DNA of 64,000 nucleotides from a virus: IMG/VR virus record IMGVR_UViG_3300037395_000062, positions 30,110 to 94,109 of that record; one strand, 5' to 3'. Shown piece by piece: positions 33,029 to 40,720 of this stretch (position 1 is its first letter; each line of letters starts with the position of its first letter). The notes under the pieces were generated by a model. It saw only the letters and a program-made list of their open reading frames with translations, ran no database searches and was not told where the DNA came from. The position numbers and the translations under genes were made by a program.

Positions 33029-33925
33029 ATGAAATATGAACTGACTGCCGAGACGAAGGTCGTCTTCGGAATCACCCTGAAGCGCATTCGCGCACTGATC
33101 GATATAGGCATATCGGTTAAAGCTGGCGACCTCGGCGGGTATATCGAGAAAGAAAGCAACCTCGACGCCAGTGTGTCCGGCAACACGTGGGTGTTCGGCA
33201 ACGCCAGTGTGTCCGGCAACGCCAGTGTGTCCGGCGACGCCAGTGTGTCCGGCGACGCCCGTGTGTTCGGCGACGCCCGTGTGTTCGGCGACGCCAGTGT
33301 GTCCAGCAACGCCAGTGTGTTCGGCAACGCCAGTGTGTCCGGCGACGCCCGTGTGTTCGGCAACGCCAGTGTGTCCGGCGACGCCCGTGTGTTCGGCGAC
33401 GCCAGTGTGTCCGGCAACGCCAGTGTGTCCGGCAACGCCAGTGTGTTCGGCAACGCCAGTGTGTCCGGCGACGCCCGTGTGTTCGGCAACGCCAGTGTGT
33501 GCGGGAACGACCGTGTGTCCGGCAACGCCAGTGTGTCCGGCGACGCCCGTGTGTTCGGCAACGCCAGTGTGTTCGGCGACGCCAGTGTGTCCGGCGACGC
33601 CAGTGTGTCCGGCAACACGTGGGTGTTCGGCAACGCCCGTGTGTTCGGCAACGCCAGTGTGTTCGGCGACGCCAGTGTGTCCGGCGACGCCAGTGTTGAC
33701 GCTTTTAATATCATCGCGACACGCTCAGACGGATACACATTTGGGATATGGAAACAGACGAATGGTGCGCCGCCGAGGATCACAGCCGGTTGCCGGAATT
33801 TCACCATCACTGAGGCGCGCGCTCATTGGTCTGCGACCCGCGGCGGAACTCGACTCGGCGACGAAAGCCTGACGCTGATCAACCACCTTGAACATATGGC
33901 GAAAATCGCAAAATGGATTGACTAG
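33029..33925 (+). CDS. Hexapeptide-repeat (beta-solenoid) protein, 298 aa
   Basis: The N-terminus (LKRIRALIDIGISVKAGDLG) is ordinary. Residues about 45-224 are 30 hexapeptides of the form G(N/D)A(S/R)V(S/F), which should fold into a left-handed beta-helix as in hexapeptide acyltransferases and bactofilin-like proteins. A C-terminal domain of about 70 residues follows (IATRSDGYTFGIWKQ). Similar repeat proteins occur in other phages and their role is unknown. All three forward frames are open through the repeat, a by-product of the 18-base unit. It starts at ATG 33029 behind CAGGAG. Confidence 0.75.
   Translation: MKYELTAETKVVFGITLKRIRALIDIGISVKAGDLGGYIEKESNLDASVSGNTWVFGNASVSGNASVSGDASVSGDARVFGDARVFGDASVSSNASVFGNASVSGDARVFGNASVSGDARVFGDASVSGNASVSGNASVFGNASVSGDARVFGNASVCGNDRVSGNASVSGDARVFGNASVFGDASVSGDASVSGNTWVFGNARVFGNASVFGDASVSGDASVDAFNIIATRSDGYTFGIWKQTNGAPPRITAGCRNFTITEARAHWSATRGGTRLGDESLTLINHLEHMAKIAKWID
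33161..33700. repeat. Array of 30 18-bp units encoding hexapeptides
   Basis: The unit GGCAACGCCAGTGTGTCC and close variants repeats without interruption. Variation is mostly AAC/GAC, AGT/CGT and TCC/TTC, giving N/D, S/R and S/F. The copy number could change easily by slippage or recombination. Confidence 0.9.
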
Positions 33926-33940
33926 CGACAACTATTTCAT

Positions 33941-33969
33941 TTGACATGCATATGTTATGATGCTATACA
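33941..33969 (+). promoter_or_regulatory. Early-family promoter P6
   Basis: TTGACA, 17 bp ending in ATGATGC, then TATACA. The following leader GACCAAGCCAACCCGGAAACAGGAG is the same as after P5, so promoter and leader were duplicated together. Confidence 0.7.
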
Positions 33970-34000
33970 GACCAAGCCAACCCGGAAACAGGAGACTGAC

Positions 34001-34396
34001 ATGCCTCTCGACGGCACATCCCAGAACATCGGCGCGATCGTCCGCATCAGCCCAGCGCAATGGCTCGGCATCGTGCGCGACTACGCGGCCGCCAAGGCAC
34101 TGAAGAAAGCCCGCGAGGCCGACGCGCGCAGCGCCGACACGCAATGCAAGTCGCTGCGCTCGCAGTTGTTCAAGGCACTGTCCGGTGCGCCGTCCGCCAT
34201 CTGCGGCAACTACGTGCTGACCATGAAGCAGACGGCGCCGTCCCAGGCATCCCTGACGCTCGCCAACGGCGTGAAGGTGCCGTGGTCCGAGGTGTCGGCC
34301 GTGATCGTCGGAAAGCAGCGTGTCCCGGCGAGCGAGATCGCCTCGATCTACGGCGGCCGGGCCGGCTCGGAGGACATCGAAGTCGCCGGCGGCTGA
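34001..34396 (+). CDS. Hypothetical protein, 131 aa
   Basis: It starts at ATG 34001 (MPLDGTSQNIGAIVRISPAQ) behind CAGGAG. The middle is a charged helix (AKALKKAREADARSADTQCK) and the C-terminal half is beta-rich (KQTAPSQASLTLANGVKVPW). It ends just before a clean hairpin terminator. Function unknown. Confidence 0.6.
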   Translation: MPLDGTSQNIGAIVRISPAQWLGIVRDYAAAKALKKAREADARSADTQCKSLRSQLFKALSGAPSAICGNYVLTMKQTAPSQASLTLANGVKVPWSEVSAVIVGKQRVPASEIASIYGGRAGSEDIEVAGG

Positions 34397-34412
34397 TCCG
34401 ATCGCCACGTCT

Positions 34413-34434
34413 GCCAGGGCTCGCCCTGGCTTTC
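34413..34434 (+). terminator. Rho-independent terminator
   Basis: GCCAGGGC and GCCCTGGC form a perfect 8-bp stem with a two-base loop, followed by TTTC. It lies 17 bases past the stop at 34396. Confidence 0.65.
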
Positions 34435-34469
34435 GTGACTGCCAGAAACGAACGTAAGGATATGTCGAT

Positions 34470-34880
34470 ATGAGTATATATAAAAGCACCACCATCCATC
34501 TCGGCCGCAAAAGCAACATGCTTCGCGTTGAAGCACCGGGATGCATCGTCAATATCAGTGCCAGATTGACTGACAGTGAAGGACGCCAGGTCGTACGCGT
34601 CGAAGTCAGTGCCGCTGGCGACCGCTACATAGGCGATCCGCAGTGGTGGCTGGAAGGTGAGGCTGGCAACTGGGGACGCGCACTGCGCGTCGTCCAGACC
34701 GACACGCCCACGCTGACTATGCATCCGTTGAATACTGTCGAATGCCTCGAGATCGCCGATCTGCTGAACAATCTGGTGAACTGGCATGCCAATCTTGGCG
34801 GCGACACGGATGCGCCATGCTGGGACGAAGCGCGACGACTACGCGATACGCTACGCGCCTTCATGCCTGCAACCGCGTAG
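34470..34880 (+). CDS. Hypothetical protein, 136 aa
   Basis: A 136-residue protein starting at ATG 34470. N-terminal beta region (HLGRKSNMLRVEAPGCIVNI) and C-terminal helices (ARRLRDTLRAFMPATA). It ends in the repeated junction AACCGCGTAGCGGAACGCTTCAC. Function unknown. Confidence 0.6.
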   Translation: MSIYKSTTIHLGRKSNMLRVEAPGCIVNISARLTDSEGRQVVRVEVSAAGDRYIGDPQWWLEGEAGNWGRALRVVQTDTPTLTMHPLNTVECLEIADLLNNLVNWHANLGGDTDAPCWDEARRLRDTLRAFMPATA

Positions 34881-34893
34881 CGGAACGCTTCAC
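34871..34893 (+). repeat. 23-bp gene-junction repeat, copy 1
   Basis: AACCGCGTAGCGGAACGCTTC plus AC covers the last codon and stop of the 136-residue gene and the following leader. An identical 23-bp copy lies at 35226-35248. Confidence 0.8.
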
Positions 34894-34917
34894 ACGAAAC
34901 CCAAAGGAACCGTCACT

Positions 34918-35235
34918 ATGACCCTCGACAAGAGCCAGATCACCCTGCTGTGCGACGCGATGCTTGGATACCGTTCGCTCGGCGTCGACTCGGAAGGCAG
35001 CGAGATCACCGCACCGGAGGCACCGGCGCTGACGGTAGCCGTCAAGGCGCTACTGGGCGACCTGACGCCGCTGCACGCCGCCGACGTGTCCCGCAAGCCC
35101 TACACGTCGTCTGGAGCCCGCGCCGCCGCCTTCGCGGACCTGTTGCGGACCCTGGCGGACGGAATCAGCCCGCGCGTCGATGTGAAAGCTGATGACGATC
35201 TCAGAAACCGTGAACGACGCGGCGTAACCGCGTAG
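34918..35235 (+). CDS. Hypothetical protein, 105 aa
   Basis: It starts at ATG 34918 behind AAAGGAACC. Helical protein (LDKSQITLLCDAMLGYRSLG, later ARAAAFADLLRTLADGISPR). Its stop lies inside the second copy of the 23-bp junction. Function unknown. Confidence 0.6.
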   Translation: MTLDKSQITLLCDAMLGYRSLGVDSEGSEITAPEAPALTVAVKALLGDLTPLHAADVSRKPYTSSGARAAAFADLLRTLADGISPRVDVKADDDLRNRERRGVTA

Positions 35236-35248
35236 CGGAACGCTTCAC
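35226..35248 (+). repeat. 23-bp gene-junction repeat, copy 2
   Basis: Identical to 34871-34893. It carries the stop of the 105-residue gene and part of the next leader. Confidence 0.8.
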
Positions 35249-35271
35249 GTGAAACACGATTGGAATCACAC

Positions 35272-35550
35272 ATGAAACTCGACAAGATCACCCCAAACGT
35301 GACGGGCTGGAGCGTCATACCGGACCTGAACGCTATCCGCAAAGAATGCAAGGCACGTCTCGGTCAACAGGCAGGCAATACCGCGGCGGACTCGCTTCGC
35401 GTCGATGGGTGGAAAGTAGCCCATGACATGCGCCTCGACGGACTGTCCGATGGTTTCGTATGCGAGCGTAAGAACCCGGACGGCTCGGTGGCATCGGTGT
35501 GCTGGACCGCCAGTATGATACGCTCCATGTACCCGCCGGTGAAACCGTGA
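35272..35550 (+). CDS. Hypothetical protein, 92 aa
   Basis: It starts at ATG 35272 (MKLDKITPNVTGWSVIPDLN). A compact mixed protein with WKVAHDMRLDGLSDGFVCER. It overlaps the next gene as GTGA. Function unknown. Confidence 0.6.
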   Translation: MKLDKITPNVTGWSVIPDLNAIRKECKARLGQQAGNTAADSLRVDGWKVAHDMRLDGLSDGFVCERKNPDGSVASVCWTASMIRSMYPPVKP

Positions 35551-35762
35551 ACGACGCGGCGCGACTGATGCGACGGCAGATCCTCGCGAACGGCACGACG
35601 GTATTCTCGGTCCGCCAGGCCTCCGTCACGCCGTGGGTCGAGGTCTGCCGCGCCGCACCAAACAACCCATGGCAGCACGCCGATCTCGACCGCACCCAGA
35701 AGGCCTTCGAGACACCGCTGGTGCGGGATATCTTTTTCGATATTCTGGAGGAAACGACATGA
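35547..35762 (+). CDS. Hypothetical protein, 71 aa
   Basis: It starts at GTG 35547, overlapping the previous stop (GTGA). Contains RLMRRQILANGTTVFSVRQA and ends in an acidic helix. It overlaps the next gene as ATGA. Function unknown. Confidence 0.55.
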   Translation: MNDAARLMRRQILANGTTVFSVRQASVTPWVEVCRAAPNNPWQHADLDRTQKAFETPLVRDIFFDILEETT

Positions 35763-35935
35763 CTGACAAGACAGAGATACCCGCAAGAGGGATTCCTGCC
35801 CTATACGGCACCGGCAAGCCCGATCCACTCGAACGCATCGCGGTGGCGTTGGAGCGTATCGCGGATACGTCCATCGTGATCGGCGATATGATCGTCGAAG
35901 AGTTACGCCGAATCGCCGATCTCACGAAGAAGTGA
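35759..35935 (+). CDS. Small helical protein, 58 aa
   Basis: The last gene of the early set. The C-terminal helix (DPLERIAVALERIADTSIVI) has leucine/isoleucine spacing of a coiled coil. It is followed by a bidirectional terminator. Function unknown. Confidence 0.6.
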   Translation: MTDKTEIPARGIPALYGTGKPDPLERIAVALERIADTSIVIGDMIVEELRRIADLTKK

Positions 35936-35952
35936 TATATCCGACACCAGCC

Positions 35953-36002
35953 AAAGCAGCGGATGCGGCTTCGCGCCTGTTCGAGGCCGCATCCGCTGCT
36001 TT
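35953..36002. terminator. Bidirectional terminator between convergent genes
   Basis: AAAGCAGCGGATGCGGC and its exact complement form a perfect 17-bp stem around a 16-base loop, with A's before and T's after. It separates the rightward early genes from the leftward gene at 36032. Confidence 0.85.
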
Positions 36003-36031
36003 CAGGCCGGTTCGAGAAGATAAAAACCGGT

Positions 36032-36517
36032 CTAGACGGCCGTATCCAGCGTGATCCCGACCAGCGTCTCGTCGCCGTCCATCTCGCTGAACGCCTCCGC
36101 CTCCGCCATGCCCCTGATGTCCGCCGGCCAGTCGCGGAACGGCACCTTACGCCGCACCAGGTCGTCGAGCCGCTGGTACATCTCCGAGGCCGAACGCGCC
36201 GCGTCGATCGTCTCGCCGACCGTTCCGCCCGCCAAACTCCTCACTTCCGGGTCAATCGTCTCGCCCGCGTTGAACCACGGCGCCGGAACGCCGCGCGCGG
36301 TCTGCACCACGAACTTTATGCACTCCAGCCGCAGGGCATGGGCTATCTCCGCGGAGAACGCCAGGTCGCGCGCCAAAGTGACCAACTCCTCCTCGTACAT
36401 CTGCGCGCGAAATTGGGACTTGTTGATCCCTGGCAATGCGTTGTACCTGACGAGCCGGTCCCGCATCCGGTCCAACATCTGCTCGGGAGACATCCTTGCC
36501 GTCGATCGACGTCCCAT
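36032..36517 (-). CDS. Hypothetical helical protein, possible small terminase or DNA-binding protein, 161 aa
   Basis: A 161-residue, mostly helical protein starting at ATG 36517. Its size, basic N-terminus (MGRRSTARMSPEQMLDRMRD) and acidic C-terminus fit a small terminase subunit, which is otherwise missing from the window. Small terminases are too variable to call by eye, and the gene is 8 kb from TerL. Confidence 0.45.
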   Translation of the reverse strand: MGRRSTARMSPEQMLDRMRDRLVRYNALPGINKSQFRAQMYEEELVTLARDLAFSAEIAHALRLECIKFVVQTARGVPAPWFNAGETIDPEVRSLAGGTVGETIDAARSASEMYQRLDDLVRRKVPFRDWPADIRGMAEAEAFSEMDGDETLVGITLDTAV

Positions 36518-36547
36518 TCGCAGAAAAACCTTTACAAACTTGAGACT

Positions 36548-36838
36548 ATGTCTCAGAAAATAATACAGGACCCTGTAGGCAACGATCCCTGGCTGAACAG
36601 CCGCAAGGCGTCACGCTACATCGGCACGTGCGCTAATACCATGGCTCAGTGGAGAGAGCGCGATATCGGGCCGCCCTACGTCAAGCTGCCGAGCGGTACG
36701 GTAAGCTATCGGCTCTCCGATCTCAATGCTTTCATGCTGAAGCGGTTGCACCAAACGACGCGTCTGCCTGCGCTGAGCAGTGGGCAGATACCCGTGCTGA
36801 GACACGGAAGCCAAGCCGGCAGACGGGAAGCCTCCTAG
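36548..36838 (+). CDS. Excisionase/AlpA-type helix-turn-helix protein, 96 aa
   Basis: It starts at ATG 36548. Residues 12-60 follow the HTH_17 pattern: WLNSRKASRYIGTCANTMAQ, then GPPYVKLPSGTVSYRLSDLN, in which a short helix-turn-helix is followed by a wing and a Tyr-Arg strand. Such proteins act as excisionases or small regulators. No integrase is in the window, so a regulatory role is more likely here. It diverges from the gene at 36517. Confidence 0.7.
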   Translation: MSQKIIQDPVGNDPWLNSRKASRYIGTCANTMAQWRERDIGPPYVKLPSGTVSYRLSDLNAFMLKRLHQTTRLPALSSGQIPVLRHGSQAGRREAS

Positions 36839-37597
36839 TCAGGTCCCTGGCGTCGGCGCCACGGTGCCAGCCGCCGCCGTCCCCGTGCCGTGCCGGTGCG
36901 TCTGCAGCCCAACCTGATCGCCGGTACCAGCGCCCGCCACCACCACGCCCGTCACCTCCCATCCCGCTGCCGTCAGCGTGGCCGTGGCGCCGCCCGCCAC
37001 CGCGAGCGTCAGGGTCTGCCCCGCCGGCACCGTGAACGTAGCACTCCCCGCCGCAGTGACCGCCAGCGAAAACCCGTTGGCCAGCGTCACCGCCAAGGGC
37101 ATCGCTCCGGGCGGTGAGGGGTTGCGCTGCGGCGCGGTGAACGTCGACGCCACTCGCTGCCCGTCCGGCTGCACGATGTGCCTGGTGGGTGCCGGCAGCG
37201 CCGTGCCCAGCAGCAGGCGGGAACCGTCCGCGAATACCTCGGCGACCGTGCCGTCCGGGCCGCGCCACGACCACCCCCCATCATAGTGCGCCGCGTAGTC
37301 GACGTTCCCCTGCCCCGGCGTCATCGTCGAGGCGTCGGGCTGCGCCGGCTCCTGGGCGCCTAGCCACCGGCCGGTGCGGTCGTCCCCCCGGGTGAACGCC
37401 ACGAGCCCGCGCGTGCCGGGCTGCGGCAGGGGTGGACGCCGTCCCCGCACCGCGTCGCGGGGGCCGTGCGTCAGGACATCGACCGGGATGTAGGGGATCT
37501 GCCCGCCGAACAGGTCGATCGTCACGATGAGCCGGTACTGGTCCGGCACTTGGGCGGTGACCGTGGCGTCGCACAGTGATGGTAGGTTCCTGCTCAT
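36839..37597 (-). CDS. Baseplate spike / assembly protein (gpV-like)
   Basis: It starts at ATG 37597 (MSRNLPSLCDATVTAQVPDQ), downstream of the first in-frame start. The N-terminal half has the OB-fold text of baseplate hub and spike proteins (PLPQPGTRGLVAFTRGDDRT). The C-terminal half is Ala/Gly/Thr-rich beta repeats (ATFTVPAGQTLTLAVAGGAT) ending in LQTHRHGTGTAAAG, a His-x-His tip like those that bind iron at the spike apex. It should form the membrane-piercing needle. It is far from the other tail genes and stands alone on its strand. Confidence 0.75.
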   Translation of the reverse strand: MSRNLPSLCDATVTAQVPDQYRLIVTIDLFGGQIPYIPVDVLTHGPRDAVRGRRPPLPQPGTRGLVAFTRGDDRTGRWLGAQEPAQPDASTMTPGQGNVDYAAHYDGGWSWRGPDGTVAEVFADGSRLLLGTALPAPTRHIVQPDGQRVASTFTAPQRNPSPPGAMPLAVTLANGFSLAVTAAGSATFTVPAGQTLTLAVAGGATATLTAAGWEVTGVVVAGAGTGDQVGLQTHRHGTGTAAAGTVAPTPGT

Positions 37598-37670
37598 GGT
37601 CGCGAGCCTACCGCCGTCCACGCCGCCGCGCAACACATCCCTGCGCGAACCCCAGGAGGGGGGCAAATCT

Positions 37671-37710
37671 CTGCAACCCTAGGGATGCAGGGGAGCAGGG
37701 GCAAAAGGGG
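37671..37710. repeat. Inverted repeat, left arm (40 bp)
   Basis: Reads CTGCAACCCTAGGGATGCAG and continues with GGGAGCAGGGGCAAAAGGGG. It pairs with the right arm at 37825-37864 with two mismatches. Confidence 0.85.
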
Positions 37711-37824
37711 ATGAATCCTACCAAGGAATCCGCAAGTGTCACGTTACGCATATGTTACATGTGTTTATAACAATCATTACACATACATAATATTGACAGT
37801 TTGAAAGTGCCGGGATGTAAAATG

Positions 37825-37864
37825 CCCCTTTTGCCCCTGCACCCCTGCATCCCTATGGTTGCAG
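37825..37864. repeat. Inverted repeat, right arm (40 bp)
   Basis: Reads CCCCTTTTGCCCCTGCACCC and continues with CTGCATCCCTATGGTTGCAG, the complement of the left arm apart from two positions. Confidence 0.85.
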
Positions 37865-37981
37865 AATACAACTTAAAGTTGATATTCGCCATATTACTAA
37901 GCAACAAACAATGAAATACACGCGCTCCGAGCGAAACGCATGATTCAACCTACGATAGAAATACTTTTTAAGATTCGACGG

Positions 37982-40720
37982 TCAGGTGACCAGGCGGAGA
38001 TCCGGTCTGACGCGGGTGACCTGCCACAGCATGGTCTTGGTGCGGTCGGCCCCGCCGTTGACGAATCGCATGCCGCCTACGACGCGTCCCGCGTTGGCCG
38101 TCAGCCATCGTCCGAGCTTGGCGGAATCGACTGCGCCGCGCACGCCACCCGCGCGCAGCATGGCATCCATGAAGGATGAACGGTTGACCGCTTCCTCCGC
38201 CGCGCCGTCCGCGACCGCCGCAAGCGCACCCATGCCTGCCGCCCCCGACAGCGTCACGTCGACCGCCTCCTTGACCGTGCAGGTCTTGTCGGTCCCGAAA
38301 CGGGATACCCATCCCGACAGCATGTCGCGCAGCAGCCGCAGATCCGGGTCGTCGCGCCGCGCCCTCTCCATCGCCTCGCCCGGGTCGTCGTAGCCGAGCC
38401 AGACCATGGCGCCCCGGACGTGCCGGCTCCACTCCTCGTAGGATCCGATCGGCGGCAGTCCGCGAGCCCCCGGGAACCCGGCCGCCGCGTGCGCGGCCAG
38501 CACGGTGAGTGCCGCCGCCACGTAAGGGCCGCGGTCCGCCTCGACCGTGCGCACCGGATCGAACGTGAACGTCCGCGTCTCGGGGCGCTCCACGGCCGCG
38601 TCCAGGCGGCAGGGCAGGGTGCGCCTGACCAGGTCGCCGCTGAGTCGCAATCCGTTGCCGTTGGCCGCGAACAGCGCTCGGCTTTCGATCTCGATGATCG
38701 CCGAGGAACCGAGCAGCCGTAGCCTTATCGTGTCGCGCTCCACGGCCTGGTTGAGCACGTCGGAGCGGATCGTGCCGTTGACGTTGTCGATCGACACTAT
38801 GGGGTAGCCTGCCGCGATCAGTCCGACGAGGCGCTTGTCGAACTCCTCCGGTGAATCCCCGACCGATGCGGCCGGCGCCCGCCGTCCGGTGGCGATCGCG
38901 GAAGCCAGGTCGATGAGGTGCGACTTGCCGCTGCCGGCGTCGGTCGCCGATACCGCGAAGATCGGCGCGAGCGGTACGCTGCCGCGGCATACCGCCGTCA
39001 GCAGTAGCGCCAGGCCGACCGATCTGTCTTCCTGGGCCACGAACGGAAATCCCGCGAGCAATCCGTCGAGAAGTGCCGCTCCCAGGACTGCATCCGAGCG
39101 GACCGCGGGCCGCTCGTTCCAGCCGTCCGGCATCCGTAGCCCGTCGTCGGCGATTCGGTGCAGCCAGGTGCCGCGGTCGAATCCGGCGCCGGACGCGATG
39201 CTGCCGTCCTCCCTCATGACCGGGGTGGATACCACGCCGACGACGGACGGGAACGCCCTGGGCGCGGGACGCTCCAGCAGCACGGCGACCACTTCGGTGG
39301 GTGGATCGCAAGCCACCAGCCTCTTCGCCCTGGCATCCCACCGGCACCAGTCGGCGCACCGCGACAGCAAGTCCCGGAGCGCCGCCGGGCCGAGCGTCTG
39401 CAGCCCGACCGCGATGGCGTTGGCGCCTCCGCGCGTGCGCACGGTATGCGCCGTCGGCGTCACCAGCGAACCGCCGCGCACGTAGACCGGCACGCCCGCG
39501 GCAAGCAGGGCCTGCTCCGCCATGTCGGCGGTCTCCGCGAGGTGCCCGGCCTTCACCTGTATGACCGGCCGCCCGTCCGGGTTGGAACGCCGTCCGCAAT
39601 CGGCACGCATGAACCCGTCCGACGCACCGATCGGTCTGGGATCGATCGACGACAGTCCCGCCACGGTCGGCAGCGCATCCATCGTCACCTCCTCCGGACC
39701 GGTCGGTGCGCGTTCCCATGCGCGCTGCCACTGCCGTCCGCCGGATGCGCCGAGGTTCTCGGACATCCACTCCGCGGTCATGGGATGTGTCGACAGCGCG
39801 GAGCGGGCCTCGTCTTCGTCGACGCCGGACCGCTTCAGCAGCATGGCGAGCCGGAACGCGACAGCCGAGCGCGATCGGTCGACGCCCAGCCCCGACGTGT
39901 CGCCTGACCACAGTTGCGCCAGCGCCGGGTCGCGCGACAGTGCGTCCGTTATCGATGCGCTTGACGTGCCGGTGTTTCCGTTGGATATCGCGGGTCGGGA
40001 CTCGCTGAAGGCCCCCGCGCCGGCCGCCGCATCCGTTGTCGTCTCCCCGGCGATAGCGGGTGCGGCGGCTTCGATTCCGGTCAGCATCGGCGGCACCTCG
40101 CGCGCCATCGCAGCGAACCGGCCCGCATTCATGAATCCGAGCGTCATGCGTTCCGGGTACAGCGCCTCGCCGGTCACCGCGAAGAACCGGCGCTCGACGT
40201 ATATCTCCATCCCCGGGGCGTGCCGGACGGTGGATCCGTCTGCGTTGCGTCTCTTCCATTGCCGTCCCGTGCCGGACGCCTGCATGCCGAGTGCCGTCCT
40301 GATCGCCCCCAGGTCGGCGGTCGGATAGCAGGCGAACTGCTTGATCCCCGTTCCGCTGGGCGACATCTCGGTAAAACCGGGACACAGGGACATCCCGGCC
40401 AGCGCCCATGCCTCGATGCCGCCTGCGCCGATGCAGGAATCGTAGTCGATGCCGGCGAGCGACCAGCCGTTGCCCAGGTCGCCGAGGTATATCCCGACCC
40501 CGCCCGTGCCCAGCGGCCTCTCCAGCGATCCCGCCGCCGCCGTCGCCTCGGCGAACGTCAGCCATGAGTTCGGGTTGTCCGCCTGGGACTTGATTCCCGG
40601 TGCGCGGTAGGGGATCTTGGTGGGACGCTTGCGGTCGGATGGTTGTTCGGTCTGCCATGCGGTCCACCGCCGGAGGCCGTGTAGCGCGGACAGCGGCGGC
40701 AGGATCGGGTCGTCCGTCAT
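37982..40720 (-). CDS. Primase-polymerase / helicase replication protein
   Basis: It starts at ATG 40720, overlapping the cytosine methyltransferase stop as ATGA (912 residues). The N-terminal about 200 residues fit the bifunctional primase-polymerase (Prim-Pol) style: PNSWLTFAEATAAAG, GVGIYLGDLGNGWSLAGIDY with an acidic pair, and a later HAPGMEIYVERRFFAVTG. The C-terminal half carries an ATPase with Walker A (VSATDAGSGKSHLIDLA) and Walker B-like GYPIVSIDNVNGT. It should open and prime the replication fork. Its gene ends beside the 40-bp inverted repeat, which may be its target. Confidence 0.8.
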   Translation of the reverse strand: MTDDPILPPLSALHGLRRWTAWQTEQPSDRKRPTKIPYRAPGIKSQADNPNSWLTFAEATAAAGSLERPLGTGGVGIYLGDLGNGWSLAGIDYDSCIGAGGIEAWALAGMSLCPGFTEMSPSGTGIKQFACYPTADLGAIRTALGMQASGTGRQWKRRNADGSTVRHAPGMEIYVERRFFAVTGEALYPERMTLGFMNAGRFAAMAREVPPMLTGIEAAAPAIAGETTTDAAAGAGAFSESRPAISNGNTGTSSASITDALSRDPALAQLWSGDTSGLGVDRSRSAVAFRLAMLLKRSGVDEDEARSALSTHPMTAEWMSENLGASGGRQWQRAWERAPTGPEEVTMDALPTVAGLSSIDPRPIGASDGFMRADCGRRSNPDGRPVIQVKAGHLAETADMAEQALLAAGVPVYVRGGSLVTPTAHTVRTRGGANAIAVGLQTLGPAALRDLLSRCADWCRWDARAKRLVACDPPTEVVAVLLERPAPRAFPSVVGVVSTPVMREDGSIASGAGFDRGTWLHRIADDGLRMPDGWNERPAVRSDAVLGAALLDGLLAGFPFVAQEDRSVGLALLLTAVCRGSVPLAPIFAVSATDAGSGKSHLIDLASAIATGRRAPAASVGDSPEEFDKRLVGLIAAGYPIVSIDNVNGTIRSDVLNQAVERDTIRLRLLGSSAIIEIESRALFAANGNGLRLSGDLVRRTLPCRLDAAVERPETRTFTFDPVRTVEADRGPYVAAALTVLAAHAAAGFPGARGLPPIGSYEEWSRHVRGAMVWLGYDDPGEAMERARRDDPDLRLLRDMLSGWVSRFGTDKTCTVKEAVDVTLSGAAGMGALAAVADGAAEEAVNRSSFMDAMLRAGGVRGAVDSAKLGRWLTANAGRVVGGMRFVNGGADRTKTMLWQVTRVRPDLRLVT

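Larger units (their letters stand above)
37598..37981. other. Non-coding region with 40-bp inverted repeat and AT-rich core
   Basis: Nearly 390 bases without a gene between the spike gene and the end of the primase-helicase gene. It contains two 40-bp near-perfect inverted arms (37671-37710 and 37825-37864) around 114 bases of AT-rich DNA (TTACGCATATGTTACATGTG and similar). This is the most origin-like stretch in the window; alternatively it is a paired regulatory site. Confidence 0.55.

Noticed and set aside
33161-33700. CRISPR array
   Set aside because: Repeats are contiguous 18-bp units without spacers and lie inside a coding frame.
33171-33872. CPATPVCSATPV repeat ORF in the second frame
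   Set aside because: All frames are open across the 18-bp repeats; only the first frame has ordinary flanking protein and a good leader.
36548-36838. Evidence for a temperate lifestyle from the excisionase-like gene
   Set aside because: No integrase, attachment site or lysogeny repressor cassette is visible, so the gene is treated as a regulator only.
37968-40667. 899-residue minus ORF in another frame of the primase-helicase
   Set aside because: Extremely Arg/Gly-rich text without motifs; the neighbouring frame has the Walker A and Prim-Pol features.
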